A stretch of DNA of 64,000 bases from CAXXOK01 sp963666755 (GTDB lineage: Bacteria > Bacillota > Clostridia > Christensenellales > Aristaeellaceae): positions 868,001 to 932,000 of the forward strand of contig CAXXGW010000009.1 of NCBI GenBank assembly GCA_963666755.2. The letters run 5' to 3'. Numbering within the stretch: the stretch's first letter is position 1; each line of letters begins with the position of its first letter. Positions 25,535 through 33,652 of this stretch are shown in pieces. A model generated the notes under the pieces. It made no database searches. It was given only the letters and a program-made list of their open reading frames with translations, and was not told the origin of the DNA. Position numbers and translations under genes: made by a program.

Positions 25535-25563
25535 TTGACAGATGCCAATTACAGTGCTATTCT
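25535..25563 (+). promoter_or_regulatory. promoter of the UPF0251/ORP-like operon
   Basis: TTGACA (25535-25540), 17 bp, TATTCT (25558-25563). The spacer contains ATGCCAATT (25542-25550), a half-copy of the palindrome just downstream. Confidence 0.75.
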
Positions 25564-25572
25564 AAACTCATA

Positions 25573-25588
25573 ATTGGCATATGCCAAT
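25573..25588 (+). promoter_or_regulatory. 16-bp palindromic operator
   Basis: ATTGGCATATGCCAAT is a perfect palindrome lying 10 bp after the -10 element, at the transcription start. With the half-site in the promoter spacer it is well placed for autorepression by the first gene product (UPF0251) or for co-control of the divergent permease promoter 80-110 bp away. Confidence 0.7.
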
Positions 25589-25649
25589 AACGGTGGCAGC
25601 AATGCCGAACAGGCACCGGTTGCCGCTGTAAACAGGGAGCGAAGGGAAA

Positions 25650-26048
25650 ATGCCAAGGCCCAGAAAATGGAGGAATGTCTGCTGCCTGCCGCCAGTGGAC
25701 AGCTTTATCCCGCAGGCGCCGGACGCCGCGACAGGCGAGGCGGTTGTCATGACGGTGGATGAATACGAAACCATTCGCCTGATCGACCACGAAGGGTTTT
25801 CGCAGGAAGCCTGCAGCGGCTATATGAACATCGCCCGCGCGACGGTGCAGCTGGTTTATAACAACGCCCGCCGAAAGATCGCCCGCGCGCTGGTGGAGGG
25901 GCTTGCCCTGCGCATTCAGGGCGGTGAATACCACCTGTGCGACGGGCGGGAAGCAACCTGCGGCTGTGGCGGCTGCCACAAACACCGCTGCGGCCGTCGG
26001 GCGGATGTACAAGGAGGTACGGAGCATGATTGTTGCCATCCCGATTGA
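25650..26048 (+). CDS. UPF0251 (DUF134) DNA-binding protein
   Basis: A 132-residue protein starting MPRPRKWRNVCCLPPVDSF, the hallmark opening of UPF0251. A helix-turn-helix follows (about residues 35-90, TVDEYETIRLIDHEGFSQEA and ARATVQLVYNNARRKIA). The C-terminal 35 residues are very rich in Cys and His (GCGGCHKHRCG, DCC), a possible metal or cluster sensor. The family is found with NifX-like proteins and MinD-type ATPases. It likely controls its own operon through the palindrome at 25573. Confidence 0.88.
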   Translation: MPRPRKWRNVCCLPPVDSFIPQAPDAATGEAVVMTVDEYETIRLIDHEGFSQEACSGYMNIARATVQLVYNNARRKIARALVEGLALRIQGGEYHLCDGREATCGCGGCHKHRCGRRADVQGGTEHDCCHPD

Positions 26049-26388
26049 CCGTTTGGAGGCGCAGGCGGAGGTATGCGTATCCTTCGGGCGCGCGCCCGGG
26101 TTTTACCTTTACGATACGCAAACCGAAACGGCCCAAATGCTGCCCAACCCGGCGGCCGATGCGCAGGGCGGCGCGGGTATCGCAGCCGCGCAGTTTGTGG
26201 TGGATCAGAAAGCGGATGTGCTGATTACCCCGCGCGGCGGCGAAAACGCCGCCGAGGTGCTCAAGGCCGCCCATGTGAAGGTGTTTAAGGCACAGGGTTT
26301 GAATGTGGCGGACAACCTGACCGCCTGGAAGGTGGGGAAACTCAACGTGCTGGAAACGTTTCACGCCGGTTTCCTGCATGCGCAATGA
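26026..26388 (+). CDS. NifX/orange-protein-like cofactor-binding protein (first copy)
   Basis: A 120-residue protein of the dinitrogenase iron-molybdenum cofactor-binding fold: MIVAIPIDR start, FGRAPGFYLYDT, and the central VLITPRGGENAAEVLKAAHVKVF segment. The ATG at 26026 has AAGGAGG upstream and lies inside the end of the UPF0251 gene (23-bp overlap). In anaerobes such small proteins include the orange protein, which carries a Mo-Cu sulfide cluster and is encoded with paired MinD ATPases, as here. Metal content is not readable. Confidence 0.85.
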   Translation: MIVAIPIDRLEAQAEVCVSFGRAPGFYLYDTQTETAQMLPNPAADAQGGAGIAAAQFVVDQKADVLITPRGGENAAEVLKAAHVKVFKAQGLNVADNLTAWKVGKLNVLETFHAGFLHAQ

Positions 26389-27227
26389 GGGTGGCGGTGC
26401 TTAGCGGCAAGGGAGGCACGGGCAAGACCTTTGTTTCGGTGCGTCTGGCGCTGGCCGCGCCTGCTGCGACCTATGTCGATTGCGATGTGGAGGAGCCGGA
26501 CGGGCGGCTGTTCCTCCAACCGCAACAGGTAACTCGCGAGCCGGTGGAGGTTACGCTGCCGGATTTTGATACGCAACGCTGTACCGGCTGCCGGAAATGT
26601 GTTAATTTCTGCCGCTTCCACGCGCTGGCGTTCGTCGGCGGAAAGCCGATGGTCTTTCCGGAGGTTTGCCACGGCTGCGGTGGCTGCGCAAGGGTTTGCC
26701 CGGTAAACGCGGTCGGGGAGCGGCGGCGCGAGATCGGCGTAGTGGAGCGGGGGGTAAGCGGCACGGTACAGGTGGTTACGGGCGTGCTGCACCCGGGCGA
26801 AGCCTCCGGCGTGCCGGTGATCCGCGCGGCGTTGCGTGCGGCCCATACGCCTGCCGACACACTGACTGTGATCGACTGCCCTCCGGGCAGCGCCTGCACG
26901 GTACTGGAAAGCATCGCGGAGGCGGATTTTTGCCTGTTGGTTACCGAACCGACTGTATTTGGGCTGCACAACCTGCGCATGGTCGCAGAGCTGACCCAGC
27001 TTATGCACAAGCCGCGCGGCGTGGTGCTCAACAAGGCGCAGGAACCGTTTGCGCCGCTTACGGAATACCTGCGGGAGCAGCGGATTCCTCTCCTGGCGGA
27101 GATTCCTTACCGGGCGTCGCTGGCGCGGGAAATCGCGGCCGGTCTTGCCCCACAGGGGCGGGATGCGGAACTGGATGCGCTGTTTCAAACCTTGCTGCGC
27201 ACATTGCAGGGGGAGGGATGCCCATGA
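26385..27227 (+). CDS. MinD/Mrp-type ATPase with ferredoxin insert (first copy)
   Basis: A 280-residue P-loop ATPase with the deviant Walker A GKGGTGKTFV (residues about 6-15), DCDVEEPDG switch region and VIDCPPGSAC. A dicluster ferredoxin is inserted at about residues 60-110 (CTGCRKCVNFC and CHGCGGCARVCP). This is the Fe-S MinD architecture found in pairs beside orange protein genes. It overlaps both neighbours by 4 nt. Probably assembles or delivers a metal-sulfur cofactor, or positions a complex. Confidence 0.92.
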   Translation: MRVAVLSGKGGTGKTFVSVRLALAAPAATYVDCDVEEPDGRLFLQPQQVTREPVEVTLPDFDTQRCTGCRKCVNFCRFHALAFVGGKPMVFPEVCHGCGGCARVCPVNAVGERRREIGVVERGVSGTVQVVTGVLHPGEASGVPVIRAALRAAHTPADTLTVIDCPPGSACTVLESIAEADFCLLVTEPTVFGLHNLRMVAELTQLMHKPRGVVLNKAQEPFAPLTEYLREQRIPLLAEIPYRASLAREIAAGLAPQGRDAELDALFQTLLRTLQGEGCP

Positions 27228-28099
27228 AGAAGCTGCTCGTGCTCAGCGGCAAGGGTGGCACCGGGAAAACAACCGTTGCCGCGGCATTGATTCACTTTTC
27301 GCAGGCACGCGCCATTGCGGACTGCGATGTGGACGCGCCCAACCTCCACCTGACGGTGCCATTGCCCGCCGCACAGGAACGCATTCCGTTTTTCGGTTCG
27401 GAGAAAGCCTGCATCGAAGCCGACCGCTGCAACGGCTGCGGCCTCTGCGTGGAGGCGTGCCGGTTTCAGGCTTTGCGCCGCACGGCGTCTGGCAAAGTAG
27501 ACGTCAATACCCTCGTCTGCGAAGGTTGCGGGGTTTGCGCATATATCTGTCCACGGCAGGCGGCCGTGCTGCGGCCTGACCTCGCGGGTTGCAGAACGCT
27601 GTACACGGGGGGCTCGGTCTTTTCCACCGCGACGTTGCGCATGGGGCGCGGCAACTCCGGAAAGCTGGTCACAGCGGTTAAAACGGCGCTTGCGCAGGCC
27701 GCGCCGGATGCGCCGTTGGCGATTATCGACGGGTCCCCGGGCATCGGCTGCCCCGTGATTGCCTCTGTGAGCGGCGCAGATCTGGTGCTGGTGGTTACCG
27801 AGCCGACGATTTCGGGGCTGAGCGACCTGCAACGCCTGCTGCATACGGCCGCAACGCTGGGCGCGCGCATTGCGGTGTGCGTGAACCGCTTTGATGATTA
27901 TCCCGAGGGTGGCGAACGGATCGAGGCGTTTTGTCGGGAGCAGCATATTCCGCTGGCAGGGCGGATTCCCACCGACCCGGAGGTACGGCGGGCGCTGAAC
28001 GCGGGCCGCTCCGTCGCGGAGGTGGAGTGCCCGGCCCAAGCGGCGCTTTTAGAGGTTTACCACGCCGTGCAGCGTCTGCTGGGGGAGGAAACGGCATGA
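27224..28099 (+). CDS. MinD/Mrp-type ATPase with ferredoxin insert (second copy)
   Basis: A 291-residue paralogue of the preceding protein: Walker A GKGGTGKTTVAAALI, DCDVDAPNLHLTVP switch, inserted ferredoxin with CNGCGLCVEAC and CEGCGVCAYICP, and VVTEPTISGLSDLQR. The start ATG 27224 overlaps the previous stop (ATGA). Two unequal copies suggest a heterodimer, as reported for the ATPases that bind orange protein. Confidence 0.92.
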   Translation: MKKLLVLSGKGGTGKTTVAAALIHFSQARAIADCDVDAPNLHLTVPLPAAQERIPFFGSEKACIEADRCNGCGLCVEACRFQALRRTASGKVDVNTLVCEGCGVCAYICPRQAAVLRPDLAGCRTLYTGGSVFSTATLRMGRGNSGKLVTAVKTALAQAAPDAPLAIIDGSPGIGCPVIASVSGADLVLVVTEPTISGLSDLQRLLHTAATLGARIAVCVNRFDDYPEGGERIEAFCREQHIPLAGRIPTDPEVRRALNAGRSVAEVECPAQAALLEVYHAVQRLLGEETA

Positions 28100-28887
28100 A
28101 GATCAGCGTTTTAATGGACAACACCCCCAGCCGGGACGGGTTCCTGTTTGAACATGGGCTGAGCCTTTATCTGGAAACGGAAGGCCGACGCATCCTGTTT
28201 GACATGGGGCAGAGCAAAGGCTTCCAGCGTAACGCGGAGATGCTTCACATCAACCTTGCCGGGGTGGAGCTCGCGGTGCTCTCCCACGGGCATTACGATC
28301 ATGGAGGAGGGCTTGAAACCTTTTTGCAGATCAACCCCCAGGCGCCTGTGTATGTGAGCCGCTACGCGTTTGAACCCTGCTATTCGGGCGCGGAACGCTA
28401 CATCGGTCTGCAACCCTCACTGGCAGCCAACCCACGCCTGCATCGCACAGGCGAAATGCAAATCCTGAGCGATGCGTTGTCGCTGCACGCCTGTAACGAT
28501 CAGCCCCGCCCTTACCGGATGGAGGGGGAAGGCTTGTTTGCCCTGCGGGATGGGCAACTGATCCCAGACGACTTTCGCCATGAACAGTATTTACTGATCC
28601 GGGAAGGCGGGCGGCGCATCGTGATCAGCGGATGCTCCCATAAAGGAGTGGAGAACATCGTGGAATGGCTCAAGCCGGATGTGCTGGTCGGCGGGTTCCA
28701 CTGGATGAAGATCGACCCCCAGGGGCCGCGGCGCGCGGCGCTGGAAGCCGCTGCCGACCGCCTGCTGGCAAAGCCCGTGCAATACTATACGTGCCATTGC
28801 ACTGGGCTTGCGCAATACGCCGCCCTCAAACCCCGTATGGGGAACCGCCTGACCTACCTTGCAGCCGGGGCGCAGGTGGAAATATAA
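28096..28887 (+). CDS. metallo-beta-lactamase-fold hydrolase
   Basis: A 263-residue MBL-fold protein with the dimetal motif SHGHYDHGGGL (residues about 62-72) and further ligands in SGCSHKGVENI and CHCTGL. It resembles the MBL group annotated near MinD/orange-protein genes rather than flavodiiron proteins, since no flavodoxin domain follows. Starts by ATGA overlap with the ATPase. The role is unknown; an iron or zinc centre is expected. Confidence 0.88.
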   Translation: MKISVLMDNTPSRDGFLFEHGLSLYLETEGRRILFDMGQSKGFQRNAEMLHINLAGVELAVLSHGHYDHGGGLETFLQINPQAPVYVSRYAFEPCYSGAERYIGLQPSLAANPRLHRTGEMQILSDALSLHACNDQPRPYRMEGEGLFALRDGQLIPDDFRHEQYLLIREGGRRIVISGCSHKGVENIVEWLKPDVLVGGFHWMKIDPQGPRRAALEAAADRLLAKPVQYYTCHCTGLAQYAALKPRMGNRLTYLAAGAQVEI

Positions 28888-28942
28888 CGGTACTGGGGAA
28901 CCGACACACCACAATAGAACGGACAAAAAGGAGCGTATGCAC

Positions 28943-29299
28943 ATGAAAATCGCGGTAGCATGCATGGGAACACAGATTGCGGAACACTTCGGGCATTGTG
29001 AAAACTTCCGGTTATTCGATACGGAAAACGGGATGATCCTCACCGAGACAAGCATCCCCAATCCTGGCCACAAGCCGGGCTTCCTGCCTAATTTCCTGGG
29101 TGATCAGGGCGCGAAGCTCGTGATTGCGGGAGGCATGGGCGGCGGCGCTGTCGAAATCTTTGGGGAACGGAATATCCAGGTGGTCGTTGGGGCGAGCGGC
29201 GACGCGCGCAAGGCGGTTGAAGCCTACCTCAAGGGCGACCTGCATACGACGGGCGCCGTTTGTCACGAACATACCCATGCGGATGGCTGCGGGCACTGA
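28943..29299 (+). CDS. NifX/orange-protein-like cofactor-binding protein (second copy)
   Basis: A 118-residue protein: MKIAVACMGTQIAEHFGHCENFRLF start, VIAGGMGGGAVEIF centre and a His-rich C-terminus (CHEHTHADGCGH). The HFGHC motif and the GGMGGG loop are characteristic of the NifB/NifX/orange-protein group. ATG 28943 is preferred over 28937 because AGGAG is 9 nt away. A distinct copy from the first; the His/Cys tail may bind metal. Confidence 0.9.
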   Translation: MKIAVACMGTQIAEHFGHCENFRLFDTENGMILTETSIPNPGHKPGFLPNFLGDQGAKLVIAGGMGGGAVEIFGERNIQVVVGASGDARKAVEAYLKGDLHTTGAVCHEHTHADGCGH

Positions 29300-29374
29300 G
29301 CGGTAACCTTGCCAACCGAAAGCCGCCCAGCCCAAACGCCGCACACAACCGACAATTTGAAAGGGGTCGATGCC

Positions 29375-30049
29375 ATGAAACGCTTTGTATGCTCCGTCTG
29401 CGGCTATGTGTACGACGAGGCGCTGGGCGCGCCGCAGGCGGGTACGCCTGCGGGAACCCGCTGGGATGCGCTGGCGGAAAACTGGGTCTGCCCCCTGTGC
29501 GGGGCGGCCCGCACGGCGTTTTACCCGGAAGGCGCGGGAAAAACCCCGCAACCCATTGCTCCGGTAGCCGCCGCCCGGCAGAGCGACCTCAAGCCTCTGC
29601 CCGCGGTGGAAATGAGCGCCGTATGCTCCAATCTGGCGCGTGGCTGCGAAAAACAGAATCTGCCGGAGGAGGCAGGCTGGTATCGTCAGCTGGAGGCGTA
29701 CTTCAAATCACTGGCCGGAACGCTGCCGGATGCGAGCGTCGAACAGCTGTATGCGCTGGCACTTGCGGATCTGGACACCGGCATCGCGCAGGCAGCTACC
29801 GTCGCCAGGGAGGAAGGCGACCGCGGTGCGCAGCGCGCGCTGGTGTGGGATGAGAAGGTGACCCGCATCCAGCAGTCGCTGCTGGAACGGGTGCAGCGCG
29901 AAGGGGAAAGCATGCTCAACGGCGTGCATGTGTACGTTTGCACTGCCTGTGGGTTCATCTCCCTGGGGGCGGAGCCGCCTGCGCTTTGCCCTGTCTGTAA
30001 AGTGCCCGCCTGGAAGTTTGAACAGGTGGAAGGGAGGGTTCAGGCGTGA
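29375..30049 (+). CDS. rubredoxin - helical - rubredoxin-like iron protein
   Basis: A 224-residue protein with three parts. Residues 1-50 form a rubredoxin domain (C6, C9, C39, C42; CSVCGY and CPLCG). Residues about 65-180 are helical and echo the rubrerythrin four-helix domain (AREEGDRGAQRALVWDEKVT) but I see no ExxH iron ligands. Residues 183-216 are a second rubredoxin-like knuckle pair (C189, C192, C205, C208). Rubrerythrins reduce peroxide using a diiron site; here the diiron site appears lost, so an electron carrier or structural role is more likely. Start ATG 29375; overlaps the next gene by GTGA. Confidence 0.75.
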   Translation: MKRFVCSVCGYVYDEALGAPQAGTPAGTRWDALAENWVCPLCGAARTAFYPEGAGKTPQPIAPVAAARQSDLKPLPAVEMSAVCSNLARGCEKQNLPEEAGWYRQLEAYFKSLAGTLPDASVEQLYALALADLDTGIAQAATVAREEGDRGAQRALVWDEKVTRIQQSLLERVQREGESMLNGVHVYVCTACGFISLGAEPPALCPVCKVPAWKFEQVEGRVQA

Positions 30050-30663
30050 GTAACCGTTATGCCGTGCGCAATATCCGCCTGTGTACCAAGGATTGTCTTT
30101 GCCTGTATGTGTGCCCCACCGGTGCGACCGACACCGAAAACAGCGTGATCGACGTCGCACGCTGCACCGGTTGCGGCGCCTGTGCCGAGGCTTGCCCCTC
30201 CAAAGCCATATCGATGGTGCCCCACACCTACCCGCCGCAGCAGCTGAAGACACCCCGCACGGTGGAGGCACTCCGCACGCTGACGCGTAGCAAAGCAAAT
30301 GCTGAGGCGCTGGCGGCATCGCTACCGGGTGCGCTGGCAGCCGCGCTGGAAAAATCCAACCGGCTCCTGCTGGAAGATTTGCTGCGTGAGTCCGGCTACA
30401 TGCTGCCACAAAGTGCCAATGCGAAACAGTTCCTGCGTACGGCGCTGCAACGGGAAACCGACGCGGCATTTCCGCGCGAGGCGGCGGAAAATCTGCTGAA
30501 ACAGACCCGCTGGAACGAGCCGGAACCCGGCACAGTACCCGAACGCTGGAAATGCGTCGTGTGCGGGTATATTCAGGAAGGGCCGCTGCCGGAAGGGTTC
30601 ACCTGCCCGCGCTGCGGAAAACCTGCGGCCGTGTTCCTCCGGTTGGAGGATTCGACGAATTAA
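30046..30663 (+). CDS. ferredoxin - helical - rubredoxin fusion
   Basis: A 205-residue protein that starts with GTG overlapping the preceding stop. Residues 8-55 are a dicluster ferredoxin-like domain: the second motif is standard (C40, C43, C46, C50), the first is odd (C13, C17, C19, C23, with D16 where the second Cys is expected). Residues about 75-160 are helical. Residues 168-200 are a rubredoxin domain (C170, C173, C187, C190; CVVCGY and CPRCG). It could wire [4Fe-4S] and FeS4 centres in one chain, a plausible electron donor for the preceding protein or for the ORP-like complex. Confidence 0.78.
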   Translation: MSNRYAVRNIRLCTKDCLCLYVCPTGATDTENSVIDVARCTGCGACAEACPSKAISMVPHTYPPQQLKTPRTVEALRTLTRSKANAEALAASLPGALAAALEKSNRLLLEDLLRESGYMLPQSANAKQFLRTALQRETDAAFPREAAENLLKQTRWNEPEPGTVPERWKCVVCGYIQEGPLPEGFTCPRCGKPAAVFLRLEDSTN

Positions 30664-31185
30664 GCGGCTCGGCGCTTGCGCTCTTGCTGCGATTGGCAAC
30701 CGTTAACCTTCTGTATGCGGCATTCCGTGGCGGTAGTGCTGCAAAGGAAGGGCTGTAAGCCCCGCCATGTGTTGCCGTAAATCAATGTATGAGCCACTCT
30801 AGAACTTCTCTGTCCTGTTTACGGCAACCAGACTTGGCGTGCGCTCCATGCCTTTGCGTATTGCTCGGGATGGGCTCGGGACCACCCAGATTGCCTTTAC
30901 GCCGGACAAACCCCTCGCAAGGAAGGTATGCGGTTACTGCTGCAAACTGCATCAATAGAAGGTGGAGCGGAAGTGCCGTTCCGCCTTCTTTGACGATGGC
31001 TATGGAGAAGGAGAGCCTCGGGTTTGTATAACAGCCGGGAATAGAGCGGAAAAGCACCGCGGCAAGCCGCTTTTCGCCGACCATACGTTTCGTTTCCACC
31101 ATGTTCCCAGTTTCGTCACAGTTTGTTTACATCCCGTGCAACAAACGGTCACGTTTGCTCGTCATAATACAGGAGAGGTGATCGT
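30664..31185. other. 522-bp spacer upstream of the orphan response regulator
   Basis: No supported gene. A 106-codon frame on the minus strand (30782-31102) has no family features and its start lacks a ribosome site; it crosses the terminator hairpin. The stretch looks like intergenic repeat or remnant DNA. Confidence 0.45.
30958..30992 (+). terminator. terminator after the ORP-like operon
   Basis: A 13-bp stem with two G-T pairs (30958-30970 with 30976-30988) and a 5-nt loop, followed by TTTG. It is about 295 nt after the last stop codon. Confidence 0.55.
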
Positions 31186-31815
31186 ATGGCGAGGACGTTG
31201 ATCTATGGTACCGACGAAATCGTGACCCGGAAACTCATGCAAACATTGCAGAAAGAGGGGTTCGAGGCGCAGGGTTGCGACCCCCTGCTGCCCCTGCCCG
31301 CCCCCCTGGAAAACCCAACGCTTGTTGTGCTGGACGCCCGTCTCAAATGGGCGGTGTGCCGCCCGCTTTTTCACGCCATCAAGGCAGCTGGGTATCCGGT
31401 GCTGTTTTTAACGGCGGATAAAGAAATGAACAACCATCTTTGCGCGCTGTACCGCGGGCAATCCGATGTGCTGATGCTGCCGTTTGCCGGAAAAACCGCC
31501 GTAGCCAAGGCGCAGGCGTTGCTGGGCAACGCGCAGCCCCTTTGCGCGCTGACGCTGGACGAGGCGGAGCGTGTGGCGATGCTGGACGGCGAGCGGGTAG
31601 AGCTGACCGCGCAGGAATACGCGCTGCTGCTGGCCCTGATGGAGAACCCGGATATGCCGATCAGCCGCGAACAGCTGCTGCGCAAGGCGTGGGGCTACCA
31701 GAGCATCGGCGAAACCCGCACGGTGGATGTGCATGTGCAGCGCCTGCGTAAAAAATTAGGCATGGATCGCATCGAAACCGTGTATAAGTGCGGCTATCGC
31801 CTGAAAATGGCCTGA
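31186..31815 (+). CDS. orphan, atypical OmpR-type response regulator
   Basis: A 209-residue protein: an N-terminal receiver-like domain (1-115) and a clear winged-helix trans_reg_C domain (about 120-207, LTAQEYALLLALMENPDMPISREQLL and TRTVDVHVQRLRKKL). In the receiver the phospho-acceptor Asp is present (D50 in VVLDARL), but the usual acidic pair after strand 1 is G8-T9 and the conserved Lys before Pro-Phe is L98. No histidine kinase is adjacent. Start ATG 31186 follows GGAGAGGTG. It may act without phosphorylation. Confidence 0.88.
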   Translation: MARTLIYGTDEIVTRKLMQTLQKEGFEAQGCDPLLPLPAPLENPTLVVLDARLKWAVCRPLFHAIKAAGYPVLFLTADKEMNNHLCALYRGQSDVLMLPFAGKTAVAKAQALLGNAQPLCALTLDEAERVAMLDGERVELTAQEYALLLALMENPDMPISREQLLRKAWGYQSIGETRTVDVHVQRLRKKLGMDRIETVYKCGYRLKMA

Positions 31816-31914
31816 CGGAACCGAGCGGGCCTTTCAATCCCATAGGGGGGACATCTGTCTGTCAAGGCGGGTTTTGCGGGGTGTCAAAACCCACCCCTGC
31901 GTTATGTATCGCAT

Positions 31915-31962
31915 GCAGAAAACCAGCCGCTGACCCGATTGGGCCGGCGGCTGGTTTTCTGC
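31915..31962. terminator. bidirectional terminator between the response regulator and putP
   Basis: A perfect 16-bp stem (31915-31930 with 31947-31962) with a 16-nt loop. Each arm contains a run of four A or T, so it can act for both convergent genes. Confidence 0.8.
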
Positions 31963-31991
31963 GTATTGCAGAGCAGTTATCGTGGAAGGGC

Positions 31992-33542
31992 TCAGGCGGC
32001 GGCGCGACCGGGTTTGCCCACCACGCGGTCAAACTCGCTGAGCACATCCTGCTCAGGGGCTTTGGTGCACAGGCTGACCACAACGTTAATCACAATCGCG
32101 ACCACAAACGCGGGCAACAGTTCGTAGATGCCCCAGAAGCCGCCCAGAGGCCGCAGCAGGAACTTCCAGATAAACACCATAGCCCCGCCGCCGATCATAC
32201 CGGAGAGGGCGCCCCATTGGTTACTGCGCCGCCAGAACAGCGCCAGCAGCACCACCGGGCCAAACGCCGCGCCGAACCCGGCCCATGCGAAGGATACGAT
32301 ACGGAACACCGAACTAGTGGGGTCCAACGCAATCAGGATCGAGATCGCCGAGATGCCCAGCACCGTGAGCCGCGCAACGCGGATGCTGCCCTTTGAGGTC
32401 AGCTTGACGCCGAACGCATCCTCCAGAATGTTGCGCGATACGGCGGAGGCGGCGGCCAGCAACTGAGAATCCGCGGTGGACATCGTGCTGGCAAGAATGC
32501 CGGCCATGACGACGCCGGCCAGCAGAGCAAAGAAGAATCCATATTGGCCGAGCAGCTGCGCGATCCTGATCAGGATCGTTTCACTGGCGGAACCGTCCAG
32601 CAGGTTGATTTTCCCGGCGGCGGTCATGCCGTAGCCGATCACGCCGATCAATGTGGCCACCAGCAGTGAAATCACAACCCAAACGGTGGCGACGCGGCGG
32701 GAAAGGGTCAGCTTGCGCTCCTCCTTAATCGCCATAAAGCGCAGCAGGATGTGCGGCATGCCAAAGTACCCCAGCCCCCACGCAAGCGTTGAAACGATAG
32801 TCCAGAAATCGTACGTGCCGGTGGCGCCGGTGCTTACGTTGTGGTAGGCCTGCAGGCTCAGGTAATCGGTCAGCGAACGCGCGTTTTGCAGCACCGCGTC
32901 CACGCCGCCTGCGCTCAGGATGCCGAACACCATCACAATCAGCAGTGCCGCCGTCATCACAATGGACTGCACAAAGTCCGTGGTGCTCGCAGCCAGGAAC
33001 CCGCCCAGCGTGGTATAGGCGACGATAACCACGGCGCTGAGGATCATCGCGGTCAGGTACTGCACGCCGAACAGGCTGTTAAACAGCTTGCCGCAGGCGG
33101 CAAACCCGGATGCGGTGTAGGGGATGAAGAAGATGATAATCAGCAGCGCCGCAACGCTCAGCAACGCTTTGTTTTTCGCGTGATACCGGTTGGCGAAGAA
33201 GTCCGGCAGGGTAATGGCGTTGCCGCATACTTCGGAGTAACGGCGGATGCGCCGGGCGACAAACAGCCAGTTTAGGTAGGTGCCTACGGCCAGCCCGATG
33301 GCCGTCCAACCGGCCTCGGCCATGCCGGTCAGGTATGCGACGCCCGGCAGCCCCATCAGCAGCCAGCTGCTCATGTCCGAGGCTTCGGCGCTCATTGCGG
33401 TAACCAACGGCCCAAGCCGCCGCCCGCCCAGATAGAAATCGTCGCTGGTCTTGTTGTTCTTAGTAGTCCAGAAACCGATGGCGAGCATTCCGATCAGATA
33501 GAGTACAATGGCAAGAATAATTCCGATTTGTGCAGACGTCAT
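31992..33542 (-). CDS. putP: sodium/proline symporter (SSS family)
   Basis: A 516-residue, 13-helix sodium:solute symporter. Diagnostic stretches: DFYLGGRRLGPLVTAMSAEASDMSSWLL (Na+/proline site, split here as the family motif), LPDFFANRY, TTLGGFLAASTTDFVQS and ILASTMSTADSQLL. This pattern is typical of PutP. Start ATG 33542. A TetR gene lies immediately upstream on the same strand, and the 172-bp gap contains two inverted repeats. Confidence 0.92.
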   Translation of the reverse strand: MTSAQIGIILAIVLYLIGMLAIGFWTTKNNKTSDDFYLGGRRLGPLVTAMSAEASDMSSWLLMGLPGVAYLTGMAEAGWTAIGLAVGTYLNWLFVARRIRRYSEVCGNAITLPDFFANRYHAKNKALLSVAALLIIIFFIPYTASGFAACGKLFNSLFGVQYLTAMILSAVVIVAYTTLGGFLAASTTDFVQSIVMTAALLIVMVFGILSAGGVDAVLQNARSLTDYLSLQAYHNVSTGATGTYDFWTIVSTLAWGLGYFGMPHILLRFMAIKEERKLTLSRRVATVWVVISLLVATLIGVIGYGMTAAGKINLLDGSASETILIRIAQLLGQYGFFFALLAGVVMAGILASTMSTADSQLLAAASAVSRNILEDAFGVKLTSKGSIRVARLTVLGISAISILIALDPTSSVFRIVSFAWAGFGAAFGPVVLLALFWRRSNQWGALSGMIGGGAMVFIWKFLLRPLGGFWGIYELLPAFVVAIVINVVVSLCTKAPEQDVLSEFDRVVGKPGRAAA

Positions 33543-33606
33543 GAATCCGACTCCCGTCCTGTTTAGTTTTGCAGGGCCTTCTGCCAAACAAAATAACCAT
33601 ATCACA

Positions 33607-33625
33607 ATCGACCCGGCGGGTCGAT
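33607..33625 (-). promoter_or_regulatory. perfect inverted repeat upstream of putP
   Basis: ATCGACCCGGCGGGTCGAT: 8-bp arms around GGC. No T-run follows, so an operator is more likely than a terminator. Confidence 0.5.
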
Positions 33626-33638
33626 AGGATACGGCGTA

Positions 33639-33652
33639 TAGACTAAAGTCTA
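33639..33652 (-). promoter_or_regulatory. second inverted repeat upstream of putP
   Basis: TAGACTAAAGTCTA: 6-bp arms around two bases, in a TETR-like operator size range. It lies between the tetR stop and the putP start. Confidence 0.45.

Noticed and set aside
25442..25650. A Zur box between the permease and UPF0251 genes
   Set aside because: I looked for the Firmicute pattern AATCGTAAT-N-ATTACGATT and did not find it; only the ATTGGCATATGCCAAT palindrome is present.
30782..31102. A 106-codon minus-strand frame in the spacer before the response regulator
   Set aside because: No ribosome site, no family features, and it crosses a terminator-like hairpin.
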